DNA of 64,000 nucleotides from Plasmopara viticola (GCA_001695595.3 MBPM02000025.1:124001-188000); one strand, 5' to 3'; shown: positions 20,791 to 34,450, counted from the first letter of the stretch. The notes: generated by a model from the sequence alone, not told the origin. A program made the numbers and translations.

Positions 20791-23205
20791 GGAAAAGAGG
20801 TCCACTATAGCATCCATGTATACTTTGGCCTTTTTAGCAGCTATGTTGTACAGTTTCATGGGTCAAGAACAGATATACATCGGCATTACGGAGGCGGATA
20901 TACTTTAGGCAATTTTAAATACACGATGACTGTGCAAGAATCGACGGTCAAGGACGTTACTTGCAAACGTTTTTCAGTGCTATAATGGAGGAATCCCTGA
21001 AGGAATGGGATTCATCACAAAAAGATTTTCAGAGAGCGCCGATCGTTTTCTCAAATTAAGAAAAAACGAAGCTGAATGAAAGCTAAATATTGTCTCCTCA
21101 TACGCTGGAGAGCTTTAAGCGAATACTTAGATCAACAAATCTCACAGCAACCCGCAATGTCCGCAACTGCCACGGTAAGTATCAGACAGGAGACCGCTTC
21201 TCGTTGGTAATTTCTTAGCTGAAGAAAGTACATGATGACTGTCTATCAAAAGTTCGGAACAGCAACACGAAGGCCACTATCTTGCTACTCAAAATTGCAC
21301 GGTGTTAGCGTCCTTATTACGAAGCCCCTCGAGCAATTGTTGCCACAATTCGGTCATGCCACTCGAAATGGCTCTACAAGAATATGAAGTGAAGTCAGGT
21401 ACAATTTTGTGGCAAAAAACTTCTAAGATCAGTCATTAAGTTGCAACAAAATTTGTTTTTCTCGACCAACCGATTAAAGTGCACAGTCGTATGGGTACCG
21501 GTTGATAAATGCCTCTCAGCCTTAAAATCGATCCGGTGGTGGCGATGGAAACTATCAGCAGCCTTGTGGCCACCTTACCAATTACTTCAAGCATGGAAAC
21601 ATCGCTTTGAAAATGTGCTTATGACGCCTTGGAACTCGTATGCAACTCGGGGTCCTAATGATCACACTACCACTCGAAAATCTATCCATGAAGTTGGTAC
21701 CCAACTTGGTCGTAGACAAACGACTCAACAAAGCGTTTTGCGCCGTTAACAACAACTACAAGCAACCTTCGGCTGCAAGTTAAGGCACTTTTTTCTTAGG
21801 ATCGCGAGAGGGTCATATTGCCGAGTACAAAGTCTGGGATCCAAGCTCTTTGAAATTCTTTATGACCACACAACCTAGTAAAGACGCCCCACTCGTCACA
21901 ACAAGGGACTTTTCAGCCATCTATCTTCGAAGTGCATAGCTTCTGCGTTGAATGAAAGCCTAGCAAGCTCAACGTGCTTGCCGATGCGTATTTGTTTCTG
22001 AGTTGACCCACATCAGCAAAATGAAAACGTTTGTTGATCTCCGGATTCATCCGACAAACCCCCGGATGCCAGTCTAGAGCTTTTGCCGCGAGTCTTCATT
22101 ATTGAAACTGATGTCAAAGTCGATCGGCTAACCCCTCGACAGCCATTGCACATACATGAAAAGACGTTATGCTTTTTCAACGAATCAGGCAGATTCAGTC
22201 CGAAAAATATTTCCGAGCAAAGTACTAAATAACGACCAACTCAGTGCAGTGCTAGTCAAACATAATTAGCAGGAAAGGGGAAACGATTACGATAAACATA
22301 CTGGAACTGCCGGTGACTATTGAAAGGGTAATGCTCAAGGGGATATTTACTAAGGGATTTTCACCAGAAACAATCGTTTTGGTATTTGTTAACAAATAAG
22401 ATCATCGACCGTTTAAAATCCTCGGTGGCGTACGCCATCGATCTTCTCGGAACGATGTTGACGCAGTCGCCTTATTTATGTTCACGAACTATGAAAGCTG
22501 ACAGCCTTTACTATTGGGATACTCTTCTAACAAGTCGAAGTGTCTATGTCTATGGATAATCTAATCTTGCACTCAGCTCTTTCAAGTATCTGCTTAGACG
22601 ATAGAGTGCAGGCAGCGACTATAGAATGAGCGATTTAATGTCTTTTGTATGAGAAAGACAGCCATTGATAGGCTCAACCCTTCAAAAAAAAGTGGACGAG
22701 TAATTCCTCGACCTAGCGAACTTCTCATAACACTATGTTTTTTCTGTCGGTAAGCGTCCAGTGGCTTCAACTATCACACACCCATGTTAGGTGCGAGTTG
22801 GCAGGGCAGTCACACTTTCTTTGGCGTGATTACTCTTTCGCTACCTCCGGTCACCTACCTCGGATCTCTTGGAAGTACGTCCGATGCCAGCGACAAAGTT
22901 TTCGACGTATAATCGTTATTTGTAGTGCTGAGATGATAGCAAGATGCTGTGTGACCCTCCCACACCGCTTATCTATCAGACGCATTCCATTTTACATTGC
23001 TTCGAGGCGCATAGCATGGTGACGATGATTGGTTTATGATTTCCACTCTTACATATTGATTTTTCTTTATTAAAATTTTACTATGCTTGTAAAAACATAA
23101 GAGGTCCTAACAAAATAGATAACGTCAATCGATAGGCTTTTATAGAATATATATACCGGGATTCCCTATTCATGATATTTCAAAAAAATTCGTCCATTCA
23201 TTGAC
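20791..23205. other. Gene-poor, decayed DNA
   Basis: Broken protein-like stretches occur around 21440-22100 with many stops in every frame. No family could be assigned. Confidence 0.45.
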
Positions 23206-24936
23206 ATGGACACCGTAGCGCTATACAAGCGCATTCTGTTGCTCGTGGATCCCCCAGTGCTCCACCGCACCTCCAATGTGGTTCTTCAAGAGGAGTACAC
23301 TGCTGTTTTCACCTCCATGAATGACATGGCTGCATCTTTTGCCAAAGTGGAGGAAGTACGAGATGCAGTGAATCAACTTGAACAGAACAAAGCATCCGCC
23401 GGACGCAGCAAGTCACTCATGATTGTAATGGACAGCATATTACAGTCGCAACAAGAATTGCATCATAAATTGCAGCAAATGGCGATTGGGATGAAGGTGG
23501 TGGACTTAAAAGTAAAGCAAGACGAGAAAAAAGAGAAAAAAAGGAAGAAAGTTGAGAAGAACGACGAGAAGAAAAAAGCTGCCTTTAATGACCCCTCTTT
23601 GTCTAGCAGTAATACCGACGTCGAATACGAAGACGAAAAAGACGTCAAAAATGAAGTAAAGAAGCAAAAGTGTGTGGAGAGGGTAGCTGCTACTGGTATT
23701 GATAAGACGAAAAGTGCGGATTTGTCTCTTGCTTCCGAAGCTCTGGACGCACTTTCGAAAATGAAGGCAGTTGACAAGGTATTTCATTCGGATACGGAGT
23801 TTGTATGGCTTAAGATTTTGAATGACCTCAAGCTGGTACTCAAGCATCAGTCACGTCGTGATGCTCATTCGACCGATAATTCAGCAGCTGAAGCCACTGC
23901 GCGAGCACTAGATATTGTTGTGATGATATTTCAAAGGCTAATATGGACGCCTGAGCGTTCAATGGAAGTACGATCCTTGGTGGCTGCGTTGTCAGACGCT
24001 TGCGCTAGAAACGAAGTGCTCAAAATATTTTTTTATCAGTACGGCTTGATGTCAATTACAATGTATGAAAGTTTACTGATTATCATTTCCTTTGCTTTTT
24101 AAATAGAGTGCAATCTCAATTAGAAAGCTTTGGGGCGAACACTCCAAACTCTGCAAAACCATTTACGGGCAAGGTAACATTGGCTGATCCAGAAAGCGCC
24201 AAGGCATTAAATAATCAACTCCAAACTTTTCAAGGCCTCGTGGTCAAGGTCCAAGCTTCTCCAAAAAGTGATAGTGTGGAACATATTATAAAAGCACTCG
24301 AAGTGCTGCAACAAGTGATGGCGAACGATGCTGCTTGCTCACATCACGTTCGTGTGCAGCATTCTGCCAACAATGTGAGGTGCTGGATTAGTGAACGTCC
24401 ATATCAGAGTGATTTAAGTCGCAGGTATGAAGGTTTTGCGCAAAAGTTAGCTAAATATGGCAGCAAACTTTATGGCTGCAGCAAGCAGGTTGAGATACAG
24501 AGGTACGCTCAGCTCGTTGGTTGAAAATGATCTCAGCTATGCCTTATTTGACGTATTTTGAGTTCTTCTTAGACTTGCTACATCTCTGCTTCGGCTGCTT
24601 GATCAGAAAAAGAAACAATTTTCAAACAATTCGCAACCATCGAAAATATTGCCAAACAAAACGAAAAAAATGCAGGATCGGCTGGAATGTATTCTGGCTC
24701 AAGTGGAGCAATGGCAAGATGGTATTTTTTCGCTGAATCAATTAGAAAAAGCTATACAAAGTTTTGGGGAAGTGGCATCGTACAAATCCAAGCATTGGGA
24801 TCCACTTGCGGATTTAAACGTCCGTCTATGCGTTAACAAGTTGATTCGCTGCGCTCAAATGACCAAGAAACCTACTATTCGTGCAAAGTACATGAAAACT
24901 GTGAATAAGTGGAAAACTAAGATTGACGAACATTAG
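23206..24936 (+). CDS. Lysine-rich helical protein, unknown function, 530 aa
   Basis: Three exons, 23206-24038, 24107-24502, 24573-24936, with introns of 68 and 70 nt that keep one frame. The N-terminal 100 residues are helical (MDTVALYKRILLLVDPP; LHHKLQQMAIGMKVVDLK). A charged block (about residues 103-160) is rich in Lys/Glu (KKEKKRKKVEKNDEKKK), like a nuclear localisation region. A second helical domain follows (FVWLKILNDLKLVLKHQ; ALDIVVMIFQRLIWTP). The C-terminus ends in RAKYMKTVNKWKTKIDEH. The arrangement recalls helical-bundle nuclear proteins, but I cannot assign a family. It is the only intact multi-exon gene in the poor zone. Confidence 0.65.
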
Positions 24937-26253
24937 TGACAGTGCTGTTTCTTCGCTCAATTTGGTGCAGGTGCGCTTATGAGACAGCAAAACCAAATAT
25001 CTAAGAAGCTTTTGCTCATATCGATGTAGCTTCTACTTTTGCAATGACAGTCAAAGACGCAGCAATGAAACGTAATGGGGTTCAAACGAATACTATATAG
25101 AGTCTTACGACAAACATGTTCATTTCCTTGTCTATTACATTTCCTAACGAGTTTTAAAAAATGTACGTACACTATGTATTTTTTTAATTAATACCTATTG
25201 CATCAAGAATTCGTATACATGTAGTCTTTAAATGGTACGTTCTGCCTTTTATATTTGTGCGTAATCATGTGCTACTACTGACTTAAGAGCAAGTGATGGA
25301 GCGACTTTACCGACGCGCATCATTCAGTCGTTTGGCATTCTTCAGCTCACCTCCTTTCCCGGATGCTTGCATCAAGCGCTTGTTCAGAAAGACGTGGGCT
25401 TCTTTGAGGCATGTGCTTTGCTGTACGAACAGCGCCACCAAAAGTGCTTGACGGATTTCCAGCTACACTCTCCGCTGGACGTACTGATACTTGACAGGAA
25501 CAGGTGCTGTCGATTGAGTTACGATCGTGACGGTTTGACCTGCTAAGCTTATGCCGTTGACACGACATTACCGTGCTTTGATTTCACTCTGATGACCTGC
25601 TTTCTTCATCTTCGAGTATTTCCTCGTCTTCATACAAATGCAGGCTCACCATCTTTCGGAGAATATGCACGTAGAGTCAATGCGGCTCGAGAGTTGGGGT
25701 GATGCGAGAGTAGCTGCCACTCGTGGAGACATCAGGCGAGTGCGAGACTCAACGCGTGCGGAAAATGTAGGGATTGCGTTCATTTATAGATCTGCTATTT
25801 GAGTGCTGCGTGGACTAGAAGACGCTCGCGGACTTGTAAACGATAGGGAGTCAACTCTACCAATGCTGTGACGGGAAGTCGAAACATGCTGCGAGAGGCT
25901 GCTTGTGGTAGCCGCCGGTGAAGGACAAGGCACAAGCGGAGGGCTAGGAGCTTAAAGTTGGGAAACGTTGTCATCAACGAAAGAGCTAGTAGATGGTCGA
26001 GTGCTGTGCACCGTTCGCTATAATTGTCAAGTGCCTGAGGTTCTATCACCTGTTTCCCTAGATTTGAGTGAGCTGCATACTGACCACGTAAAAAACGATG
26101 CGATCCAGAATAATTCGAAAACATGATCAACTGATTCTTCGTTCGTTTCACATAATAGAATTTCTGTCGTTGACGCTACTTTTTAAACTTCTCTGAGGAA
26201 GACCAATGATTGCCATCATGCGTCTAATCGTGTAAAAGATTCTTTAAGCAAAC
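24937..26253. other. Decayed sequence, possibly the lost 3' part of the EF-hand pseudogene
   Basis: The minus strand holds open but motif-free stretches at 25347-25568 and 25795-26151, rich in Ser/Arg, lying just downstream of the EF-hand relic. They may be its former C-terminal region. No independent gene is supported. Confidence 0.35.
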
Positions 26254-27756
26254 CTCCTGCAGATCCAAGTCATTGCTATTGTCAGTATCGAACCGTTTAT
26301 ACAATCCTAAACACTGCGCTGGCGTCGAACGAAAGCTAAGAGCAAGAAGTCGGTCGTCTATGGTCACGTGTCGTGCTTTCAAAAATCATAAATGCTTGAC
26401 GAAATGTATCCGAGCTGCGCGATGTCGTTTGTTGTATTTTATCTCGTATGCACGTTTCAACTTGGTCAACATTCCAGCCTTCAATTCTAACCTCAGTCAT
26501 GTATTGATCCGGATTGGCCATGGATTTTTCTTTCTTCTTCTTAGCTTCGATCCGATGCATTTCGTCTGCAACAGCGACCCAGGAATACCCGCGTAGTCAG
26601 GAGGAAGAACACCATGAAAAAATTCATTGGGACCAATGTCTCCACTTTCATCTTTGTCAAAACGACAAAAATAAATTTCCGACTGAAGTCTTGTCAATGC
26701 CAGTTCAGTCGCCTCCAAAGCAGCATACAATTCGCGCGATCTAATCCCATTGACTTTTACAAAGACACGAAATGCCGGTCAAAAACAATACGAGGACCGC
26801 GATGTTCTCTGTTCAATTCTCTCACACAACATGCGCTTAATGTCAGCAATTGTCCACGATTCTTGCGCAGATGCCACGGCAATCGAGTACATTATTTGAC
26901 AAAAGTCCTCAACTTTCTGCCGATCTTTCACCGAAAGCCAAAAGGACGTCGAATTATCATCAAACATGACACATTGCACAAATTTGTTCACGTCGAGATC
27001 GCCACTCTTGTCAAAGTCAAAAGTCGCAAACAAATCTTGCAACTACTTCTTTAACAGCTTCAATCCAAGCCTATCTTCAAATTAATGGGCAAAATTCCTG
27101 CCGGGTTTCCAAGAAGCATGAAAGGTGGCTAAAACCGATCCGTTTCTTCCAATGGCTCGTCCAATCTTCCTCTTATCGCCGCCATGAGTGTTTTTGTCGG
27201 CAAAGTAGGCTCATTATCTGACGGTAAGCACTGCTTTGACAAGTGTTTGATCGATAGTTCGTTAAAGAAAGAGTTGTAATAACCTCCATCATATCAATCC
27301 TGCCATCTCCATCTTTGTCAAAACGGACGAAAAACTCACGGCATTTTGACGGCGATAAACGAATCTGCAACACAAGTGACGATAGAAATTAGCAAACGTT
27401 ATCGTGTCTACATTTGAAAAGAAGCGAAAAGCTGGCGCAACAAAATCTGAACTTCTTAAGGCATTATCTCCAAGATTGCGAACAATGCACTTTTCAAATT
27501 CATGCATTCATAACGCGACGCAACACCAGCATACGAATCATTCGCATTGGATGGTTTTGATAAATGTCTTCGAGCCCGATCATATCCAGTAAACAACGGC
27601 TCATCGGTTAAAAAAATGTATTTGATAGAGGAAACCACTGTGCAAAAGCTAAATTGCTTGCAGCCCAAGTCGCACGACTTTGCAAAGAAACATTCTTGTG
27701 TGGTTGTGTTGGTCGTCGTAAAAAACCGAAAAGCTTGGCGTAAATAGTTTTCGTAG
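26254..27756 (-). pseudogene. Multi-EF-hand calcium-binding protein, decayed
   Basis: Several EF-hand loops are recognisable in order on the minus strand: AFRFF-type degenerate hands (27400-27756), FVRFDKDGDGRIDMMEV (about 27290-27340), LFATFDFDKSGDLDVNKF (about 26985-27035), FCRFDKDESGDIGPNEF (about 26620-26670) and YKRFDTDNSNDLDLQEV (about 26254-26300). One ordinary intron can be placed, at about 26748-26804. The reading frame shifts without a plausible intron at about 27375 (between FYRHL and LQIRL), about 26580 (after DYAGIPG) and about 26355 (after DHRR). So the gene once encoded a large calcium-binding protein and is now disabled, unless the assembly has errors at all three places. Confidence 0.7.
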
Positions 27757-28064
27757 CTAAAGTAAAAAAGTGGAGTGAGTGTATAATGCGGAACCGCGAT
27801 GGTCTTGGTCTCTCTATACATGTCCTTCAGACTATATGTATCGCTGGGTAACGTCCTTAGATGCACTCACACAGGCGAGTGGGTCACGTAAAAGGACGTA
27901 AACGTGGGTGTTTATTGGTTCTCGCGTGGGAAATCCGGCACAAGCGCTTAATTAGGAGCATGGAGGGGCTTCCTGTGTGCTGCCTTGCCATAAATAACGC
28001 TGGTTATAACCTTAACAAAGCGCTACCAGCCCGATTAATCCAATCTACAAAAACTTGGTCTCAG

Positions 28065-29040
28065 TCAGTGATCTCGTCCTACCATCCAAATCTTCAGTTT
28101 CGATGCACTCATAAAGACTTGCGCAAATTTCTTTATGCGATGTTTCACACTGTCGTACATGCAAGTAAGTTGCACAATTGCGCGATTATTAGACCGGCAG
28201 TTGCGCTCTTCCCATACGATGTCGACCCGCAACATATTGCCAGCTTCCACAACGCCCATAAAGTGCTGCACACTGCCAATGGTGCCTAAAAAATATTTTT
28301 CGCAGCCACCAGTGCATGAGCGTCTTTACTGCGGCGCAAGTGCCTCTTGAGTGTCTGCTCAATAACCCATTGATCTCATTTAAAAATCAAAAAATAGCGG
28401 GCTAGAACGCACCTGATATAATCCAACGGCCACATCCTCCGCATAAATCGTCCCAGCTGTCAAAATAAAATCAAAGTGCATTCGATCCTCCATCTAATTG
28501 TCCTCTTGCTTCATGTACTGGGACGTGCTGGACCATGCTCCGGCATAGTAATCGGCCTTTAAATACAAATCCTGGACGTTTCCAATCACCTTCGAACACG
28601 TTGTGAGCTCGAGCACCTCCCTATTGTAATCACTGAACACCACACGCTGCGCGCCTCGCTGTATACACTGGCAGTCGGAGGCCACTCCAGTGCTATAAGC
28701 GACAGCTCGTCCTGACGTAACTGCGCCTTCATAAATTCGACAAGGTCTACAGCGCACTCTTATAACTTGATCCCTCACCCTCATGTACGCCCGTTTTCAC
28801 GGCAGATGTCGTCAAAATGGAGCTTATGGCGCCCGTATGTACTAGGAAGTCTGGGTGCGTCGTGTTGACAATTTTGAACGCCAAATCGCCTATTTCCATG
28901 GTCTCAATGTCAATTATGTGGGCTGGAGACCACATAAAGCGCATTCCCTGTCGTACAGAAGTGGCGACATTAGAAACAGCAGCAGAAGGTGCCAATGGAG
29001 CGCATTCGCTGTCAAGCGCGAAATTGAACAAGAAGGACAT
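28065..29040 (-). pseudogene. METTL18 / histidine protein methyltransferase-like, decayed
   Basis: Minus-strand relic beginning MSFLFNFALDSE, the short hydrophobic opening of METTL18 (Hpm1) proteins, then GVHEGEGSSYKSA, VDLVEFMKAQLRQDELSL, GAQRVVFSDYNREVLELT, YYAGAWSS and FDFILTAGTIYAEDV. These correspond to the YEGG...WE..LDL, SAM-binding, D-Y-N and ILTSETIYN regions of the family. One intron (67 nt, GTGCGT donor at about 28411) is still clean. Frame breaks occur near 28747 (in-frame TAG), near 28690 (the glycine-rich SAM motif region) and at the A-run 28288-28293 on the + strand. The family methylates a histidine of ribosomal protein uL3; this copy should be inactive. Confidence 0.7.
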
Positions 29041-32000
29041 GGCGCTCCGAATAGTCATCCTCTTTGTAGTGATACTAATAGTGTTACTTATTAGGCCTTC
29101 TCGTAATTCCCTAATTAGCAAAATACTAGTAGCGGCTCAAAGTATCTAGAGAGGTAGGTTGTGATTTGGCTCAGGATTTAAGATACAAAGAGCATAGAGC
29201 TGATAGAATAAACACTCATCTCAAACTCACTGCTTGGCGTGGCAACCAGCCGTTACATCTTGTGAGATATAGCTTAACACATTAGCCGTCGGAAAGCCTT
29301 CGATGCAAACTATTCACTCACTGCCCCTAGGATTGCCAGCTAATAGGGAGGCATTAATTTCCGTAAGCTGATTAAGATAACCATCTTGTATATCTGTCGG
29401 TGGGCTTATTGTAATTTCCTGGTGTCACGTGTTGAGTTAATGCTTGTTGGGGGCGGGTAAGTCGTCTTTGCAAGACATGAAATGGGTGATTGGTGCCGTG
29501 CGGAAGTCTTCGGGTATATGCACCCGACCCGACAGACTATTCTCTTAAGTATACAAATTTCATGCTTTGTGCAGACATCCATTCATTTTAGAGGTCTGAT
29601 TGCTTCTAAAATTGAGGTCGATGATAATCATGCCGTTGGGCCACGCTAATCTCTACGATGACGTGATTCGTCAATTCGTTAGCGTGCGGTATCTGCCCGG
29701 ACCAAAAACACTTCCAACCGCAGATTTAATGTCTTCTTTGAATGTTAAAAGGAGATTCATTTCTTCCTAGACAGATCAAATTGGGCACTTTTTGTTGCAG
29801 CCACACTCCAAGCGAACTTGCTTCGACGGGTGGACGAGCTATGTTGAAAGTCTGAAGCTTGACCATTGACAAGCACGACAGAATCCAAATACTCCAACAC
29901 AATCACTGATTTCTTAAAAAAGCGTGCAAATAATCACAGCCAATGCTTTTTGGGAAGACGCAGCAGCAATCCTTTACTTAACTCCCATTGTCCCGGCTCT
30001 GCAATTAACCTTATACATAGGCGTCATATCTCCGCCTGCCCGACTCTCTCAGTTTCCATTTAAGAAGATCTGTCTCTTTCATTAGAGACGTCCCGTACGT
30101 TGCCCTGATGGTGGACAGTGTAATCGCTCAAGATCTGGAGACACCGACAGGTCTCGACTTAGATACATATTTGCTTTGCCGCTTCACTGTACATTGTGCC
30201 TCCAGTCTTTTGAGCTAATTGCGAATATCCATGTACATTCCAAGAAAGCATGTCTTCAAGTCGCAATTTGCAGCTTTGGCTCAAGAAGGGCTCCACCTTA
30301 TCAGGCTCGTAAAAGTCCGAAAGTTCACCAAGAAGTGCCAACTGCGTGTCCGACACGTTTCCTTTAATTTCAACTTTAACTATCGGATGCCGCTGAGGCA
30401 GCATATGCTTTCGTTATCTTTTGTCAGCGCTCCTATGATGAGGCGACCTATTCATGGCTTTGAGGGTCGACACGGTGAAGTGCCCTTATCTTTGCAAGAC
30501 TACCACATATAACTTATTGTGGGTCCAATATATGATGTCTTTGCTGGATCAATTGCTGATCTAAACATGTCTTGCCGACCCTTAAATGAAGAAAGTTCAA
30601 ATTGAATAGCCTACCGATCTTACTTCGCCAGCGAAATTTTTTGCCGGAAGACATACTCGCCAGAATTTTTGTGACTAGCTGAAGATAGAGACAGGTTAAT
30701 CCGGGCGCAATATGCCACTCGCGGAACGCGATCACGTTGGTGCCTGGTCCAGCTAATTCGACCAGACATGAAGGCGCGGTTGGTCTACGATCGAGTTACT
30801 AAATTCTGAAGTAAAGTGTTTGCTACACAATAAGAAAGAGGCTACTTGGGAAATCGCTCTGGATCGTCTCGCTCGTATATATTTCTTCTTTTGCTCAAGA
30901 TTGATCGGACAAGGTGACCGGTATCTCGGATTGTACAAAGCGTAATAAAACAACAACCTATTCGCAGTATCCCCTGCCATCTTAGAAAACTGCTTAACAT
31001 TGTCGGCAAACAAGTCTGTGCGCGAGTTAGGTCATCCGATCAGGTCGTAGAAAGCGGCATTGGATCCTCTACTGACGTAATATCCGTCGTGTCCACTGTT
31101 CGGGGCTTAAATTCTCCATTCGCGCTGCTGAAAGCATTTCTTAAAAGACTTACTCTAATTTGTCTCCATTCCAATTTTTCAATCAGTGTTTTGTTGCCAA
31201 TACTATGACAAATGCTACGCTCGGAGCGTTCTCGATATGATCAACGGAAGTAGTCCGATAAGCTCAATAAATCTACGACGATCGCGAGAAGAGACATTCA
31301 TGCGTGAATGAGAAAGCCTTCTGCAAGGAAAATTTTCTTTTACCTCCCGAAAGCGACCATTTACTCAGTACTAGCTGTTAAACACGCTTCAGCTAAAGAT
31401 GATTTCTTGAACAAAGTAATTTTTTGCCGTTGGTTTTGGCCTAAATGTCACGCGAGGACAATAGACTTATAGGTACACCCCATCTCAGCAGCTCCAGCAT
31501 GACTAAATTGAGTCTCTTGACATCTCGAGGATCTTCGAACATAAGCTATAACATCAAAAAGCGTGGCGGGATCTGACACAAACAATTATGATCTGAAGTT
31601 GGTCTGTGTTTAGAGTTTGGCCTATCCTCTCGATTTAGAAATATTCGCTCAGATCATGCGAGATTATGTACAAAATATGAAATCATGAAAAAAACAATAG
31701 AACAAATGTTCTCGCTTCTATTTCATCACACTCATTCTAGCTTATATCTTTTACGATTGTAGGCAGTATCAACTAAAAATAGGCACACTTCTATAACAGT
31801 CTATAAATGATCCTGATCGATCTGGTCTGTAAACCTCGCGATTTTGTTATGCATCCAAAGTCGCTCGCTCTCCACTATTACGTGGCAAGAACTTGTTACC
31901 TCAAAGCGAGGCACTAATAAGTTAAATACCTTTCCGATACCTTGGCAATTTGTTTATGTTTGTGTCTATCACTCTCGTGACGGCCCTCACTAGCATTTAT

Positions 32001-33694
32001 CCCTCCACGCTCCTCGGTCCTCACCCGAAGAAATCTGTTTTTCCTATATGCAGTATCTCTATTTACATTACTGCGACTAACATCTCTTTGACGCTCTGAT
32101 TTTCTTTCAGCCTTTCTGTTACGACAACTTTTAAGCGTTGGTCATACGGCGTACAGAGTACACTGCTCTTAAAGCGAGTGGACAAAAGAACGCCCGGATG
32201 ATCGCCGGCGTGTTTTGTGGATAAAACACCAACGAAGCAATCCGAATTCTAATTTGTGCTCAATTTTGTCGTGCGCTTAAGGTCCTTCTCTTTCATCTAA
32301 CACTCTGCATGACGTCTTGTGGTAGGTCATCAAATTTATTTACAAATCACACTTTTGCCATTTGTTTTCACCGTTAGCAGACAGTTGAAAAGTAGCTTGT
32401 CTTTGTCGACTTCGAACGATAAGCATCAAGATGAGGCTTTCAGACGTACATCCCAATTTGACGACCACAGTGACGCTGATTGGTCGTGTCACGGCTTGTG
32501 TTTACGTTGCTGAACATCTCTAACGCTATCCTGCCATCTCAAATTTTTTAAGTAGGGATCTGGATTGAAGTCGCTTCGAATAAAAAAACAAAGGTGCGAC
32601 CGACGAACGTAATAAGAAAGCGAATTAGAACCGGTATAATACGCTGAATTTCTGTAGGCAAAACGTGTTGTAGGGACCCAGACAGGCTAAGCGTAGATGA
32701 AGCTTGATCCTGTAGGAAGACCGAGAACGGCTTATGCGCTGCCTGGTGGTTTTTTTTTTGAGTTGGTAACCCTGATAGCCAAGGAAAGCTAATAAGATCT
32801 ATAGAGCCCACTTTGAGGTCATTATTGATCTGGTCAGTTGCTGTATTATCGCACTCGCAAACTTGAAGGTACGGTCGTTCCAATATTTTAGGTCGATGTC
32901 TTAGCCATGTGTCCGCATAATCGACACCGATTCTGGCAGGCAATTTTTTTGAAGTCTTTGCACCAATGCACAAAGCTTTCACCATATACTTTGTCCTTGC
33001 GATCTTTCTCCAAATACAAGTCATTGTAAGAATAAAAATCGGTTTATTTCCATCACGACTGAAATACACCGTGCAAGTGCCAACTTTGCGCGCGCCCATT
33101 CTAGTTCTACCAGCCACCGTATGGGTAGCCATAAGGTGGGTAGTAGTGCCCATAGTCACATATCTATTAGCTGTAAGTCTTAGGTGCCGAGTACCCAGAA
33201 GACAGTTTGCTTTGACTAGATCTCACTACAGAGGACAGCGGTATTCCAACGCAGTTCGAGCACCTTGCACTGATAAGCGCGACAAAATATCTGACTGAGG
33301 GTCGTGTAGGTTATATGTTGAAAGGCATCCAGCGACATCCTAGGGGTCTCAAAGGCTTTGGGGTATATCAACCGGCTCAATGGTATGCTTTAATACAAGC
33401 AAGCTAAGACGCATCAAAGTTACGCTCAACTTATAAGTCACCGATTTTTTAGGCACGAGTGAAAAAATAGGCTAAAAATTGCTATCTTCTATATTTAATA
33501 AAAGTCAGTTTACTAGCGAAAACGTTGGTAAAGGTTGGTTGATCACTACTAGCAGGTCAAGAAATGTGTTTGCGTCCGCCCGAGATTAGCGAAAGAAGCT
33601 TTCAAGGAAACGCAACTTAAATATGTTTATTCTAGCGAGTACAGGGTTTTAGAATACAGGAAATTACCGCTAGATTAAGCAAATACTGGAGTTC
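29041..33694. other. Gene-poor, decayed DNA
   Basis: No intact gene. Short open stretches (30159-30404, 30753-31013 and 32548-33159 on the minus strand; 32966-33298 on the plus strand) have protein-like pieces, e.g. NDLYLEKDRKDKVYGES in the minus strand near 33000, but are interrupted and motif-free. Probably transposon and gene remnants. Confidence 0.45.
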
Positions 33695-34450
33695 TTAACT
33701 AAACAAAGCATCGTTACGTCGGACCTTTAACATTTTTGGAGCAGCATACTCCGTAATGGACCCGTAAGGTCTTTGAGGAGGGTTACCACGGGCTCCACGA
33801 TCCGACCAATCGATCAAGCCGCGGTATTTTGACCACTCATCAAGGTAGATACGCTCAAAATGTACGTTTTTAATGCCTGGCTTGTCATTATGCCAAAGCT
33901 TAGATACATTGTAGGTGAATTTTTCCACGCCTCCAAGTGTGCGTGTTATATTGGGCGTATAATTTAATAATTTATTTCGGTTTCGAGGTGTAAGGCTTAC
34001 CCAATCGCAGATTGGTGACAGTGTTATACCAAAGTACATATCGGGTACAGGCTATTCAAGTCCTGGGGCTTTTCCGAAACCAATAATTGTTCTAGCGGGA
34101 ATTGACGCGGTCATCAAAATATGCACATAGCCACCATAAGCTGGATCAGTAACTATTTTTATGCCAAATTTCTTTCGTGCACACCAAGCGGTGAGTGGCT
34201 TCCGGAGAGCCCTAACGTTGCGCGGAGGAAATGATCTTTCTATTTAGTATCGAGATCTGCATCGGACGGGAAACATTCAATATAAAGGTCTTCTTCTGCT
34301 GTTAAGAGAGTGAGTAGAACCCTCATGGAATGGTCCACTTCGTTGGTAATTTTGGTCATTGAAAACCCTCGATAAGTGGTGTAGGCTGTATCACCTTCTT
34401 ACTCTTGGTACCCAGCGTTAGTAATGCTCTTAAATGAGCATTTCAGGTCA
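33695..34450 (-). pseudogene. Unidentified gene relic
   Basis: An open stretch at 33695-34039 (114 codons, reading e.g. KNVHFERIYLDEWSKYRG) is preceded upstream, across an in-frame TAG near 34050, by GYVHILMTASIPARTIIGF in the same frame, and earlier by TAEEDLYIECFPSDADLD in another frame. The composition is that of a real protein, interrupted by at least one stop and one frame change. I do not recognise it. Confidence 0.4.

Noticed and set aside
23463..23847. Minus-strand Phe/Ser-rich ORFs
   Set aside because: They are antisense to the Lys/Glu-rich block of the 23.2-kb gene, which creates artificial Phe/Ser-rich frames.
28817..29149. Plus-strand ORF with a hydrophobic C-terminal segment
   Set aside because: It is antisense to the METTL18-like relic, whose minus-strand reading matches a known family.
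33695..34039. RxLR or other secreted effector
   Set aside because: No signal peptide, RxLR or dEER motif; an upstream in-frame stop interrupts a longer coding-like stretch.
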